From: Roseinatronobacter sp. S2
GTDB taxonomy: Bacteria; Pseudomonadota; Alphaproteobacteria; Rhodobacterales; Rhodobacteraceae
Assembly (NCBI RefSeq): GCF_029581395.1
Contig: NZ_CP121113.1
Span: 310,001 to 374,000 of the forward strand
Reading direction: 5' to 3'
Length of the DNA: 64,000 nucleotides
Under the pieces are notes generated by a model that searched no databases, was not told the origin of the DNA, and worked only from the letters and a program-made list of their open reading frames with translations. The position numbers were made by a program, and so were the translations under genes. Of this stretch, positions 1-9,082 are shown one piece after another; positions within the stretch are counted from its first letter, which is position 1, and each line of letters starts with the position of its first letter.

Positions 1-512
1 TCCGGCACGCGCGGGAAAAATTCGGGCACACCTGCCAGCACAACATGACGAATGCCGGTCTGCGGAATCACTTCGGCCAGTTTATCGGTAAACATGTCGC
101 TGATGACCAGAACCTCGACCCCGGCATCATTGAACTGATGTGTCATCTCGGATGCGGTATAAAGCGGGTTGGTATTGACCAGAACGCAGCCCGCCTTGAA
201 CGCACCAAAGGCCGCCACCGGATAGGCCAGCCCGTTGGGCAGTTGCACCGCCACCCGCGCGCCCCGTTTCAAACCGCATTCATGGCGCAGGAAACTGGCA
301 AATTCGTCCGACAGCTTGCCCACTTGCGCGAATGTGTGGGTGCCGCTCATGCCATTTGGCACAACACAGGTGAAGGCTTTTTTGCTGGCGAATTTCGTGC
401 AGGCATCCTGCACCAGTTCAGCCAGATTGGCATAGGGCGACGGGGCAAGCATGGGCGATATGTCGCTGCCATATGCCGCCAGCCATGGACGGTCTGGTGC
501 GGTGTTGTTCAA
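1..512 (-). CDS. Long-chain acyl-CoA ligase, N-terminal part (cut by window edge)
   Basis: The first 170 codons of an AMP-dependent acyl-CoA synthetase; the catalytic core lies off the left edge. The family activates a fatty acid with ATP to the acyl-adenylate and then to acyl-CoA, feeding beta-oxidation or lipid synthesis in the cytoplasm. The visible part has the usual N-terminal segments GARVAVQLPNGLAYPV and GCVLVNTNPLYT found before the AMP-binding motif. No ATG fits: the frame opens at TTG (512-510) preceded by GGAGG with a 5-base spacer, so I take TTG as the start. Bases 513-671 upstream hold nothing I recognise. The family is fairly sure; chain-length specificity cannot be judged. Confidence 0.85.
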   Translation of the reverse strand, partial: MNNTAPDRPWLAAYGSDISPMLAPSPYANLAELVQDACTKFASKKAFTCVVPNGMSGTHTFAQVGKLSDEFASFLRHECGLKRGARVAVQLPNGLAYPVAAFGAFKAGCVLVNTNPLYTASEMTHQFNDAGVEVLVISDMFTDKLAEVIPQTGIRHVVLAGVPEFFPRVP

Positions 513-671
513 GGTATCCTCCCTCACCCGCGTTTTCGATACAGGCGTTAGGTCAACATTCCCCACTATAGCAATGCAAACAAGCCCTGACGTTCAGTCG
601 ACGCGGGGGCATTTTGAAAAAAACCTTGCGTCACTTCACCGCAAGCCCGGCTTCCGGGCACGTTCAAGGGG

Positions 672-1277
672 CTACCACATGGTCGTGCGTGCGCGTTCCG
701 GCCATTCGCGGTCATATTCGGTACCGTCAATTTCACCGCGCGCCAGCTCGGACAGAATGTCACCCATGCTGGGAAGATCATGTGACTGATCACCATCCAG
801 CCACAAACGCGCGCGTATTATGGCACGCGCACATTGAAAATAAATTGCAGACACCCGAAATTCGATGACCGAACGGGGCTGCTTGCCTTGCCGTTCAAAA
901 CTGGCAAGCAGGGATGCATCCGCCGTCAAATGCGCGCAACCATTCACGCGGATGACATTCTGCGCGCCTGCCACCACAAACATCAGGGATGCGCGGCCAT
1001 CCGTGACGATATTGCGCAAACTGTCGATGCGGTTATTGCCGTGCCAGTCCGGCAACAGTAGCGTGCGCTCATCCTGAATACGCACCACGGCGGCATCATC
1101 GCCGCGCGGGCTTGCATCGACCCCATCCGGCCCCACGGTCGACAGGACACAAAAACGCGCGCGCGTGATCCATGCGCGATAGGCAGGCGTGATCTTGTCC
1201 GCAACTTTCAACAGGCTGGCGGGGGCGGGCTGCCCGTAATGGCGTTCCAGTTCTGCGATCGACTGCATATATTCCAT
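672..1277 (-). CDS. Pyridoxamine 5'-phosphate oxidase-family flavoprotein
   Basis: A 201-residue cytoplasmic protein of the PPOX-type split-barrel family, which binds FMN or related flavins. It resembles the subgroup of small FMN-dependent PPOX proteins of unknown substrate rather than true PdxH. Visible family features are RARFCVLSTVGPDGVDASPRG near residues 40-60, the segment LLLPDWHGNNRIDSLRNI and the beta-strand AGAQNVIRVNGCAHL. It lies 3 bases downstream of the plsC stop on the same strand, so it may be the last gene of the ftsE-ftsX-plsC operon. The substrate is unknown; the C-terminus is rich in acidic and Arg residues and shows no extra domain. Confidence 0.75.
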   Translation of the reverse strand: MEYMQSIAELERHYGQPAPASLLKVADKITPAYRAWITRARFCVLSTVGPDGVDASPRGDDAAVVRIQDERTLLLPDWHGNNRIDSLRNIVTDGRASLMFVVAGAQNVIRVNGCAHLTADASLLASFERQGKQPRSVIEFRVSAIYFQCARAIIRARLWLDGDQSHDLPSMGDILSELARGEIDGTEYDREWPERARTTMW

Positions 1278-1280
1278 ATC

Positions 1281-2009
1281 TTACCCCTTGTTCTGCGTCT
1301 CTGCCATCAATCTGTCGGAATGCTGTTCGATCACCGCTTCCATCTGGACCAGAAATTCGCGCGGCGGCAGGCCCGCTGAAATGGGTGGCAGAAATTCCAC
1401 CACCGCCAGACCGGGTTTGCGATACAGGCTGTGTTTTGGCCAGAACATGCCCACATTCGTGGCAACCGGCACGCATTCCCCGCGCATCTGGTCATACAGA
1501 ACCGCCGTGCCCACCTTGTAGGGCACTTTTGCACCCGGCGCGACGCGGGTTCCCTGCGGATAGATGATCAGCTGCCCCGCTTCTTCCTGCCCTGCCGCGA
1601 CACGTTTCATCATGTCCTTGATCGCAGACCCGCGCTTGCCGCGATCAACGGGCACACAACCGATACGCATGGCATACCAGCCCAGCAGCGGTGCCCATTT
1701 CAACTGTTTCTTCATCACAAAGCGCGGGCGCGGCAATGCCCCGAATATCAGGATAATGTCAAAAAACGACTGATGCTTGGCCGCGACCAGAACAGCGCCA
1801 TCGGGCACAGTGCCACGAATTTCGGAACGCAGTCCCGCAATCCATGCAGCGGACCAGCGCACATAATGGCAAAAGCTGTGGCACGCCCGCAGCGCCATAT
1901 CCCGCCGCACCAGCGCAAGGGGCGCGAATGCGACCGCCAGAACCAGCATTGCAACATACATCTGCGCAATGAAAATCACAGACCGGACCCATTGGACCGC
2001 ATAGCGCAT
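1281..2009 (-). CDS. plsC: 1-acyl-sn-glycerol-3-phosphate acyltransferase (PlsC family)
   Basis: A 242-residue membrane-associated acyltransferase that would convert lysophosphatidate and acyl-ACP or acyl-CoA to phosphatidate in phospholipid synthesis. The catalytic HX4D motif is HQSFFD (about residue 80). The acceptor motifs follow as PVDRGKRGS and IIYPQGTR. A hydrophobic N-terminal helix (IFIAQMYVAMLVLAVAFAPLA) should anchor it in the inner membrane. Its ATG shares one base with the ftsX stop (TGATG at 2011-2007), so translation is likely coupled. Length is normal for the family. It could act on another lysolipid, but the motif set fits PlsC. Confidence 0.9.
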   Translation of the reverse strand: MRYAVQWVRSVIFIAQMYVAMLVLAVAFAPLALVRRDMALRACHSFCHYVRWSAAWIAGLRSEIRGTVPDGAVLVAAKHQSFFDIILIFGALPRPRFVMKKQLKWAPLLGWYAMRIGCVPVDRGKRGSAIKDMMKRVAAGQEEAGQLIIYPQGTRVAPGAKVPYKVGTAVLYDQMRGECVPVATNVGMFWPKHSLYRKPGLAVVEFLPPISAGLPPREFLVQMEAVIEQHSDRLMAETQNKG

Positions 2010-2881
2010 CAGGTAACTCCTTTCAGAACGCCAAAGGCCGTTGCCTTGGCAGAAGCCCAGGCCAGAATAGCCGTCACGACAGGCAGGGACACCGGCAGCA
2101 ACCAGCCCATGCCCTGAAACCCCAACCCCGACAGGACACTGCTGCCAGTTGCGGGATCAGGCAGCAACAGCATTGCAATGGCCCCCAGCGCGGCCCCTGC
2201 GGCCGCACCCAAGGTGGCGCGCAGGGTCATGCGCCGGACAAACGCCTGCGCGATGAACCGGTCCTGCGCCCCCACCAGCCGCAGCACGCGGATCACCTGC
2301 GCATTTGACGCAAGCGACGCGCTGGACGCCAGCATGACAATCGCCGCCATCACCGACCCGATCAGCACAAGCGACAGGTTCGCCAACTGGCGCAACCGCG
2401 CAGCCCCTTCGGCCAGCGGCCTGCGCCAGCGCGTGTGATCATCATAAACCGCACCCGGCGCTTCGGCAGACAGCCGCAGGCGCAAACCCTGCCTGTCCGG
2501 CCCGCCCGGGGTTTCGGTCACATCTAACAGGCGCGGCAAGGGCAGCGCATCCAGCGGCAGATCGGGACCAAGCCACGCTTCCAGCAGGCCCGCCTGTTCC
2601 TCATCCGTCATTTCGCGGGCGTCAGCAATGCCGGGGGTGGTGCGCAACACTTCCATCACAATGGCGGTTTGTTCCACCATTTCTTCGGGCGGGGCAGATA
2701 TGCGCACAGTCGCAGTCTGGGCCAATGCCGTCTGCCAGTTCTGCGCCAGCCGCGCCGCCGAAACCGACAACGCCAGCGCAAACACCGCCAGAAAGGCCAT
2801 TGCACCCGCACTTAAACCGACCAGCCAGACGCCCCGCCCGCTGCGTGGCACCACAAGGCGGGACACCTGATAGCGGTTCAT
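2009..2881 (-). CDS. ftsX: Cell division protein FtsX (ABC transporter permease-like)
   Basis: A 290-residue inner-membrane protein, partner of the ATPase FtsE; together they control septal peptidoglycan hydrolysis during division. Four transmembrane segments can be read: one near residues 20-45, a periplasmic domain of about 120 residues, then three in the C-terminal half (LVLIGSVMAAIVMLASSA, ATLGAAAGAALGAIAMLLL and the last before LKGVT). This is the FtsX topology. The start overlaps the ftsE stop by 4 bases (ATGA), and the gene is followed immediately by plsC. Alphaproteobacterial FtsX diverges strongly in the extracellular domain, so family assignment rests on topology and on the FtsE neighbour. 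Confidence 0.88.
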   Translation of the reverse strand: MNRYQVSRLVVPRSGRGVWLVGLSAGAMAFLAVFALALSVSAARLAQNWQTALAQTATVRISAPPEEMVEQTAIVMEVLRTTPGIADAREMTDEEQAGLLEAWLGPDLPLDALPLPRLLDVTETPGGPDRQGLRLRLSAEAPGAVYDDHTRWRRPLAEGAARLRQLANLSLVLIGSVMAAIVMLASSASLASNAQVIRVLRLVGAQDRFIAQAFVRRMTLRATLGAAAGAALGAIAMLLLPDPATGSSVLSGLGFQGMGWLLPVSLPVVTAILAWASAKATAFGVLKGVT

Positions 2882-3549
2882 AAATCCGCACCGGCTGTCT
2901 GCACCTCGCCGCGCGCGATGCGCAAGACCCGCGCAGACACTTGCGTTTTCACAAAGCGGATCAGGTTCATGTCATGCGTTGCAATCAAAACCGCTGTGCC
3001 CATGCGATTCAACTCCACCATCAGGGACACCAGACGCTGGGACATGTCCCAATCCAGATTGCCCGTCGGTTCATCCGCCAGCAATACCTCGGGCGAGGCA
3101 ATGATGGCGCGCGCAAGTGCCGTGCGCTGCCGTTCCCCCCCAGACAAGGTGGGCGGCAGCGCGCGGGCCTGCCCTGCCAGCCCGACCCAGCCCAGCAGGT
3201 CTGCAAGATTGTCCTGCGACACGGTGCGCCCTGTCGCACTTAAGGGAAGCGCCACATTCTGCTCGACAGTCAGATGGTCCAGAAACTGGCAATCCTGATG
3301 CACAATTCCAATCCTTTGGCGGGTGCGGGCCAGATCGTCGCGCGACATTGTGTTCATGTCCTGCCCCAACAGGGCGACACTGCCAGATGTGGGGCGCAGT
3401 TCACCATAACAAAGTTTCAGAAACGTGCTTTTGCCCGCCCCCGAAGGGCCGGTCAGAAAATGGAAGCTGCCTTTTTCCAAAGTTATGGTCGCGTTGCGGA
3501 ATAATGGCCCGCCACCATAGTCATGGGCAACATCCTGAAATGCGATCAT
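2878..3549 (-). CDS. ftsE: Cell division ATP-binding protein FtsE
   Basis: A 223-residue ABC ATPase that energises FtsX. Walker A is GPSGAGKST (about residues 36-44), the Q-loop is HQDCQF, the ABC signature is LSGGERQR and Walker B is VLLADEPTGNLD, followed by the H-loop ATHD. The order and length match FtsE rather than a longer transporter ATPase. It heads a minus-strand operon ftsE-ftsX-plsC and probably the PPOX gene, with 1-4 base overlaps or spacings throughout. The 179-base gap to the divergent zinc-ribbon gene must hold promoters for both directions, although I cannot mark them. Confidence 0.95.
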   Translation of the reverse strand: MIAFQDVAHDYGGGPLFRNATITLEKGSFHFLTGPSGAGKSTFLKLCYGELRPTSGSVALLGQDMNTMSRDDLARTRQRIGIVHQDCQFLDHLTVEQNVALPLSATGRTVSQDNLADLLGWVGLAGQARALPPTLSGGERQRTALARAIIASPEVLLADEPTGNLDWDMSQRLVSLMVELNRMGTAVLIATHDMNLIRFVKTQVSARVLRIARGEVQTAGADL

Positions 3550-3728
3550 AGTGCACCCATCCTTGTCTTCTACACTGCACGCGCCGTCACAAACATCATC
3601 GCTGGTGCCATTCCGGTCATTTCTGTTGTCCGGTCAGGCCAGCAATACCTTGGAACACGCCTGATCGCTTGCTACAATAGATGACGAACAGCGCCAATCC
3701 TGCATTTCGCAAGGCGAAGGATCTATTG

Positions 3729-4508
3729 ATGCGTATCACCTGTCCAAGTTGCCTTGCGCAATACGAAATCGAACCAGACCTGCTGCCCGCAGAAGGGCGA
3801 GAGGTGCAGTGCTCGGCGTGCAGCCATATCTGGTTTCAGCATCCGGCCAGCGCGACAGCCCCACCGGCACCCCCCGACCCCGCTGAACGCGCACCCGATG
3901 CGCAGGACCGGACCCCGGACGACGACGCCGAAAGCACCGAAGCCCCTGCAACGGAAGAAAGCGCCGCAACCCCTGCACCCGAAGACACAGAACGTGCTGA
4001 TACGGCACCAAAACCCAAATCGCGCAGACTGGACCCGTCTGTTGCCGATGTCCTGCGCGAAGAAGCGCAGTTCGAAGCAAGCCAGCGCCAGCGCGAAGCA
4101 GAAGGCCTGCAATCCCAACCCGACCTTGGCTTGCTGGGGGGGGCACCGTGGCCGTCGGCAGGGGCTGATACATCATCGGACGACGATACTGTGTCCACGC
4201 CGCATTCATCTGCTGGCACACAATCCGCATTTCCCGACATTGATGATATCAGCGCCACGCTGGAACCCGCAGGCGAGGCCCGCAATCGCGGTGATTTCCA
4301 GCTTCCCCAGACCACGCAGGCACGGCAACGCAGCTTTTGGCGCGGTTTCATCGTGCCGCCCGTTCTGGCGGCGCTAATGGTCGGGCTGTATGTCGTGGCC
4401 CCGCAACTGGTGGACGTGCTGCCCGCATCTGCCCCTGTCGTGCAGGGCTATGTTGGCGCGATCGATACGGCCCGCGACGGGTTGCACAGTATTCTGGCAC
4501 GGTTTTGA
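3729..4508 (+). CDS. Zinc-ribbon (MJ0042-type) membrane protein
   Basis: A 259-residue protein with an N-terminal zinc ribbon of MJ0042 type (CPSC and CSAC pairs within the first 35 residues, MRITCPSCLAQYEI start). A long acidic, Ala/Pro/Glu-rich low-complexity region covers about residues 45-200. One transmembrane helix follows near residue 215 (FIVPPVLAALMVGLYVVAP), with a short tail. I chose the ATG at 3729 over the upstream 3681 because AAGGA stands 7-8 bases before it and the ribbon starts right there. Such proteins are common in alphaproteobacteria next to ftsE; their role is unknown. The ribbon may bind zinc or nucleic acid on the cytoplasmic side. Confidence 0.8.
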   Translation: MRITCPSCLAQYEIEPDLLPAEGREVQCSACSHIWFQHPASATAPPAPPDPAERAPDAQDRTPDDDAESTEAPATEESAATPAPEDTERADTAPKPKSRRLDPSVADVLREEAQFEASQRQREAEGLQSQPDLGLLGGAPWPSAGADTSSDDDTVSTPHSSAGTQSAFPDIDDISATLEPAGEARNRGDFQLPQTTQARQRSFWRGFIVPPVLAALMVGLYVVAPQLVDVLPASAPVVQGYVGAIDTARDGLHSILARF

Positions 4509-4531
4509 CGGGCCAGCCCTGATACGCCAGA

Positions 4532-6706
4532 TCAGTTTCCGCCGAAAATAGACCCCAGTATCCCGCGAATGGTGTCATCCAGTGATGACGCAGGGCCGCG
4601 CGCAGGTTCGGGGGCCGCGCGGAAATTCTGGTCGGCGGGTTCATCCATGACGGGGCGCTGCGGCTCCAGCATCGGCAGATCGCGTGCGGGCATGCCCTGA
4701 TGCACGCGTGTCATGACTTCGCGCCAGATTTCGGCCGGAAGCCCCCCGCCGGTTACGCCCGTCAGCGGCGAATTGTCGTCATACCCCATCCAGACCCCGG
4801 TGACATAATCCGCTGTGAAGCCGATGAACCACGCGTCACGAAAGGACTGCGTTGTGCCCGTTTTACCAGCGGCCTGCCGGTCGGGCAGGCGCGCACGGGT
4901 CCCTGTGCCATCTTCCAGAACACGGCTCATCATCCATGTCAGCAGTTGCGCCGAATGCTCGGTGATAACACGGTCACTGATTCCGGTATTGGCCCCGAAC
5001 AGGGGCGTTGATTCCCCCATAAGGGTCAGATCGTGAATGCCAAACGGGCGTACGGCACTGCCACCGTTCAGAATACCCGCATAGGCAGCAGTCATTTCCA
5101 ACAACGTGGATTCCGATGCCCCAAGGGCCAGCGCCGGACCTTCGGCCAGTTCACTGCGCAGCCCGAACTGATTGGCGACAGCGCGCACCTGATCACGCCC
5201 CATAGCTTCAGATATGCGCACCGCAGGGGTGTTCAGTGACTTGGCCAACGCTTCGGCCAAGGTGACAAACCCGTGAAAATCGCCGGTGTAGTTTCGCGGC
5301 GACCATGGGCCGGACCCCGGAATATTGATGGTAAGCGGCGCATCTTCGACAATATCGAACGGCTCAAACCCGTTTTCCAGCGCGGCTGCATACAGGAACG
5401 GCTTGAACGCCGAACCGGTCTGCCGCATCGCCTGTGTTGCGCGGTTAAACCCGCCAACGGACGGGTTACGCCCGCCGACCATGGCGCGCACGGCCCCGTC
5501 TGCGGACATGACAACCACGGCCACTTCGGCCTCGGACCCTTCGCGGACACGGTTTTCAAACACATCGGTGACAGCATCCTCTGCGGCGGCTTGCAGGCGC
5601 GCATCAAAGGTGGTGCGCATCAGCACATCTTCCGTTGTGTCACGCGTCAGATAGGCAGGACCACTTTGCATAAGCCAGTCGGCAAAATGGATGCCACGAC
5701 GCGCTTCGGCAGAATCCGACAAGGTTGCGGGATAGGACCGCGCCTCTGCCAGTTCGTAATCGGTCAAAAGCCCCTGTTCATGCATCAGGTTGATCACGAC
5801 ATTGGCCCGCGCCTGTGCGCGCGTCAGGTTGCGGGTGGGCGCATAATAGGATGGCGCAACCAGAAGACCGGCCAGCATCGCGGCCTCGGAGGGGCCGACC
5901 TCATTTGCAGAACGCCCGAAATAGCGCTGCGCTGCCGCTTCAAAACCGCGCGACCCCGCCCCCAGAAAAGCGCGGTTCATGTAGATTGTCAGAATGTCAT
6001 CTTTTGAAAGTTTGGCTTCCAGCGCGAAAGCATAGGGCAATTCCCTGATCTTGCGCCAGACAGTGCCACGACGGCAATCAGCTTCATAGGCCGCTTCTGA
6101 TTCCCATTCATCAGGATCAAAGGGCACACCAAGACACAGAAGTTTTGCAACCTGCTGCGTGATGGTGGAACCGCCCGCACCCGAAAACGCACTGCGCCCT
6201 GACGACATGTTCGACCGGATCGCGCCAGCAATACCGCGCGGGGACACGCCAAAGTGCCAGTAAAAGCGCCTGTCTTCTGTCGCTATGATGGCATTCTTCA
6301 GATAGGGCGACACGGTATCTGCGGTAATGGCCCCGCCAAATGATTCACCACGCCACGCAAAAACGGTGCCGTCGCGGTCCATCATGGTGACTGATCCGCG
6401 CGCACGCGCATCCAGCAAATCCGCAAGGGGTGGCATGTTGGCATAGAAGTAGAATGTGGCACCCGCCAGAATAAGCGCGACAACAGCCGTTGTGCGCCAG
6501 AACACACCCCAGACCACGCGCCAGATGAACCGGAACAACCCCCCGAAAAAGCGGGTTATAAAATTGCCCGACGATGCCCGCGCGCGTGCCGGCTTCGACC
6601 CGCGCGCGGGCTTGGACGTGGCTCCTGTGCCTTTGGACCGCGGCGCAGGTTTTGCGCCCCGCTTATCCGCGACCAGATTTCCGCGCTTATTTCCCGCACC
6701 ACCCAT
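4532..6706 (-). CDS. Class A penicillin-binding protein (transglycosylase/transpeptidase, PBP1A family)
   Basis: A 724-residue bifunctional cell-wall synthase. A basic Lys/Arg/Ala-rich cytoplasmic head of about 60 residues precedes one membrane helix (TTAVVALILAGATFYFYA). The GT51 transglycosylase domain follows with ATEDRRFYWHFG and GGSTITQQVAK. The transpeptidase domain has the active-site serine in TGSAFKP, the second motif SLN in LAKSLNTPAVR, and KTGTT. It would polymerise lipid II and cross-link the stem peptides in the periplasm. Longer in-frame starts exist, but the ATG at 6706 begins the expected basic head. The short C-terminus is Pro-rich without an OB or other accessory domain. Confidence 0.92.
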   Translation of the reverse strand: MGGAGNKRGNLVADKRGAKPAPRSKGTGATSKPARGSKPARARASSGNFITRFFGGLFRFIWRVVWGVFWRTTAVVALILAGATFYFYANMPPLADLLDARARGSVTMMDRDGTVFAWRGESFGGAITADTVSPYLKNAIIATEDRRFYWHFGVSPRGIAGAIRSNMSSGRSAFSGAGGSTITQQVAKLLCLGVPFDPDEWESEAAYEADCRRGTVWRKIRELPYAFALEAKLSKDDILTIYMNRAFLGAGSRGFEAAAQRYFGRSANEVGPSEAAMLAGLLVAPSYYAPTRNLTRAQARANVVINLMHEQGLLTDYELAEARSYPATLSDSAEARRGIHFADWLMQSGPAYLTRDTTEDVLMRTTFDARLQAAAEDAVTDVFENRVREGSEAEVAVVVMSADGAVRAMVGGRNPSVGGFNRATQAMRQTGSAFKPFLYAAALENGFEPFDIVEDAPLTINIPGSGPWSPRNYTGDFHGFVTLAEALAKSLNTPAVRISEAMGRDQVRAVANQFGLRSELAEGPALALGASESTLLEMTAAYAGILNGGSAVRPFGIHDLTLMGESTPLFGANTGISDRVITEHSAQLLTWMMSRVLEDGTGTRARLPDRQAAGKTGTTQSFRDAWFIGFTADYVTGVWMGYDDNSPLTGVTGGGLPAEIWREVMTRVHQGMPARDLPMLEPQRPVMDEPADQNFRAAPEPARGPASSLDDTIRGILGSIFGGN

Positions 6707-7017
6707 TCCAACCAACCTGCTCAACCCAAACACATTACAATTCCATCTTGGCATACTGCCAATTTTGTCGCCCTTTTGCCATTGCACATGGCATCTGACC
6801 AGCACCTTCGTAACAAAGTGTTGCGGTGCTTGCGTCAAGTCACGATTCAGTTTTGCCTATTATTTGTGCATCGATGCTATTTTGTGCATTTTTTTTCGGT
6901 TTTCGTGAACTCTGGCCTGCTACCGCGCCGCAAATGATTGAGGCCCTACCCCCTTTCCGCGCTGATTGTGCCTGAGGCCCGAGGGGGTCCCTGCAGTAGT
7001 GGAAAGGGGAACGTACC

Positions 7018-7356
7018 GTGAAATACATCATAGCGGCAATAAAACCGTTCAAGCTGGAAGAGGTGCGCGAAGCGCTTACCTCGATCGGCGTGCGCGGAAT
7101 GATGGTCACCGAAATCAAAGGCTTCGGCGCACAATCAGGTCACACAGAAATCTATCGTGGCGCTGAATATGCCGTGAATTTCGTGCCGAAACTGAAACTG
7201 GAAATCGCTGTGTCCGACGGCATGGCCGATCAGGTCGTGGAAACGCTGCAAAAAACGGCACGCACCGACAAAATCGGCGATGGCAAGATTTTCGTGCTGG
7301 ATCTGGCGGCAGCAACACGCGTGCGCACCGGTGAAACCGGCGATGACGCACTTTGA
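7018..7356 (+). CDS. glnK: Nitrogen regulatory protein P-II
   Basis: A 112-residue PII signal protein that senses 2-oxoglutarate, ATP/ADP and, through uridylylation, glutamine. It controls AmtB and nitrogen enzymes. The T-loop with the modified tyrosine is visible as GAEYAVNFVPK, and the B-loop as TDKIGDGKIFV. The start is a GTG at 7018 with the strong Shine-Dalgarno GGAAAGGGGA upstream. Direct linkage to amtB (36 bases) marks it as the GlnK rather than the GlnB paralogue. The 311 bases between the PBP start (6706) and this GTG hold no gene; I looked for a sigma-54 GG-N10-GC element there and found none convincing. Confidence 0.96.
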   Translation: MKYIIAAIKPFKLEEVREALTSIGVRGMMVTEIKGFGAQSGHTEIYRGAEYAVNFVPKLKLEIAVSDGMADQVVETLQKTARTDKIGDGKIFVLDLAAATRVRTGETGDDAL

Positions 7357-7391
7357 AACGCGGAAACTCTGGGAAAAGACCAAAAGGACAA

Positions 7392-8765
7392 ATGCAGATG
7401 CAACTTAAAAAACTCATACCCCTTGTGGCCGCGGCGGCGCTGCTGCCCAGTCTGGGCTTCGCGCAGGAAGCCGCTGAAGCTGCAGAAGCCGTCGCAGAAA
7501 CCGGCATGGATTCAGTTGAACGCCTGAACATGGAAATGGTGTTCATCATGAACTCGCTGCTGTTTCTGGTTGGCGGTTTTCTGGTGTTCTTCATGGCTGC
7601 CGGCTTTTGTATGCTGGAAACCGGCCTTGTGCGTTCCAAGAACGCCACAATGCAGCTTATCAAAAACGTAGCCCTGTTTTCGGTTGCGACCGTTGCCTAT
7701 TTCGTCGTCGGGTTTAACCTGATGTACCCGCTGGGCGATTGGGTTGTCGAAGGCTGGCTGGGTGGCATTGCGCCAACCGTGCTGGAACCTGTCGGCGTCG
7801 CATTCGAGGATCTGGATGATGTTGAATATGCCTCCATCGGGTCTGACTTCATCTTCCAGCTGATGTTCTGTGCAGCCGTTGCATCGATCGTATCAGGTGC
7901 CGTGGCCGAACGCATCAAACTGTGGCCTTTCCTTGGCTTTGTCGTCGTCCTGACCGGCATCATCTATCCCATTCAGGCCAGCTGGAGCTGGGGCGAAGGC
8001 TTCCTGGACGAGTTGGGCTTCCTTGACTTTGCCGGGTCTTCCATCGTGCATGGCGCCGGTGGCTGGGCTGCATTGGCCGGGGTTATCGTTCTGGGCGCAC
8101 GCACAGGCAAATATGGCAAGGATGGCCGCGTAACGGTTATGGCCGGTTCGAACCTGCCGCTGGCCACGCTGGGCATGTTCATCCTGTGGCTGGGTTGGTT
8201 CGGCTTTAATGGCGCGTCGCAACTTGCCATGGGCACTGTCAGCGATGTTGCAGATGTCAGCCGTATCTTCGCAAACACCAACACGGCCGCTGCCGGTGGT
8301 GCGATTGCCGCGCTGATCCTGTCAAAGTTCCTGTATACCAAGCCTGATCTTACGATGGTTCTGAACGGCGCGCTGGCTGGTCTGGTGTCGATCACCGCAG
8401 AACCCCTGACACCGGGTCTGGGTGCCGCAACGCTGATCGGCGCTGTTGGCGGTGTGATCGTTGTTCTGACCGTTCCGCTGCTGGACAAGCTGAAGCTGGA
8501 TGATGTCGTAGGCGCAATTCCGGTTCACCTGTTCGCAGGTATCTGGGGCACGCTGGCGGTTGTTCTGACCAACCCTGATGCAACCATCTCGGCGCAGATC
8601 ATCGGGATCGTGGCAATCGGTGCCTTCATGTTCATCGCATCGCTGATTGTGTGGCTGATCCTAAAAGCCATCGTGGGTATCCGCGTCAGTGACGAGGACC
8701 AGATCACCGGTCTGGACACAACCGAACTGGGCATGGAAGCCTATCCTGAATTCAGCAAAGGCTAA
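7392..8765 (+). CDS. amtB: Ammonium transporter AmtB
   Basis: A 457-residue inner-membrane ammonium channel. It begins with a cleavable signal peptide (MQMQLKKLIPLVAAAALLPSLG, cleavage expected after FAQ), a short acidic Glu/Ala-rich stretch, then eleven hydrophobic segments. Signature residues include AGFCMLETG near the start of the first helix, the pore histidine region in SSIVHGAGGWAAL, and the second conserved histidine in AIPVHLFAGIWG. I chose the ATG at 7392, with AAAAGGA 6 bases upstream, over the in-frame ATG at 7353 that overlaps glnK. The C-terminal tail is the GlnK-docking region. The glnK-amtB pair is the standard nitrogen-limitation operon. Confidence 0.96.
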   Translation: MQMQLKKLIPLVAAAALLPSLGFAQEAAEAAEAVAETGMDSVERLNMEMVFIMNSLLFLVGGFLVFFMAAGFCMLETGLVRSKNATMQLIKNVALFSVATVAYFVVGFNLMYPLGDWVVEGWLGGIAPTVLEPVGVAFEDLDDVEYASIGSDFIFQLMFCAAVASIVSGAVAERIKLWPFLGFVVVLTGIIYPIQASWSWGEGFLDELGFLDFAGSSIVHGAGGWAALAGVIVLGARTGKYGKDGRVTVMAGSNLPLATLGMFILWLGWFGFNGASQLAMGTVSDVADVSRIFANTNTAAAGGAIAALILSKFLYTKPDLTMVLNGALAGLVSITAEPLTPGLGAATLIGAVGGVIVVLTVPLLDKLKLDDVVGAIPVHLFAGIWGTLAVVLTNPDATISAQIIGIVAIGAFMFIASLIVWLILKAIVGIRVSDEDQITGLDTTELGMEAYPEFSKG

Positions 8766-8786
8766 GCTGAAACACCCTTGAACACC

Positions 8787-8817
8787 AAAAGGCCCGGTCA
8801 CTGGATCGGGCCTTTTT
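8787..8817 (+). terminator. Rho-independent terminator after amtB
   Basis: A GC-rich stem AAGGCCCG/CGGGCCTT with a 10-base loop is followed by a T-run (CCTTTTT), 20 bases after the amtB stop. Confidence 0.85.
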
Positions 8818-8896
8818 CTATGTGAAACGGGCCTGAAGCACGCAACCGAATGCACATAGAATCGCGCTGGGCACAGGCCATACTGATCAAGGGGAA

Positions 8897-8971
8897 TGGT
8901 GGGCGATAACGGATTTGAACCGCTGACATCTTCGATGTGAACGAAGCGCTCTACCACTGAGCTAATCGCCC
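8897..8971 (-). tRNA. tRNA-Val (anticodon CAC)
   Basis: Read on the minus strand this is a full cloverleaf of 75 bases including an encoded CCA. The acceptor stem is GGGCGAT with ATCGCCC. The D-arm starts TAGCTCAGTGGTAGAGC, the anticodon stem CTTCG/CGAAG holds loop TTCACAT with anticodon CAC, and the T-arm carries GGTTCAAATCC. Anticodon CAC reads the valine codon GTG. It stands alone between amtB and lon, in the orientation of lon. Confidence 0.95.
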
Positions 8972-9036
8972 CCTGCGCGGTTCATTACCCGCAAGACTGC
9001 ATCTGCGCAAGAGGGGCAGACAACGAAACCCCATAG

Positions 9037-9063
9037 AAAAACCGCCCCCTTGGGGGCGGTTTT
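9037..9063 (-). terminator. Rho-independent terminator after lon
   Basis: A perfect stem of 12 base pairs (AAAACCGCCCCC with its complement) and a 2-base loop stands 20 bases after the lon stop. On the minus strand it ends in a T-run. It would also work in the plus direction. Confidence 0.85.
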
Positions 9064-9082
9064 GTGGTTTCATGTCAGCGCG

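Noticed and set aside
6840..7017. Sigma-54 promoter before glnK
   Set aside because: TGGC followed by GC pairs was seen near 6911, but the spacing does not give the required GG-N10-GC.
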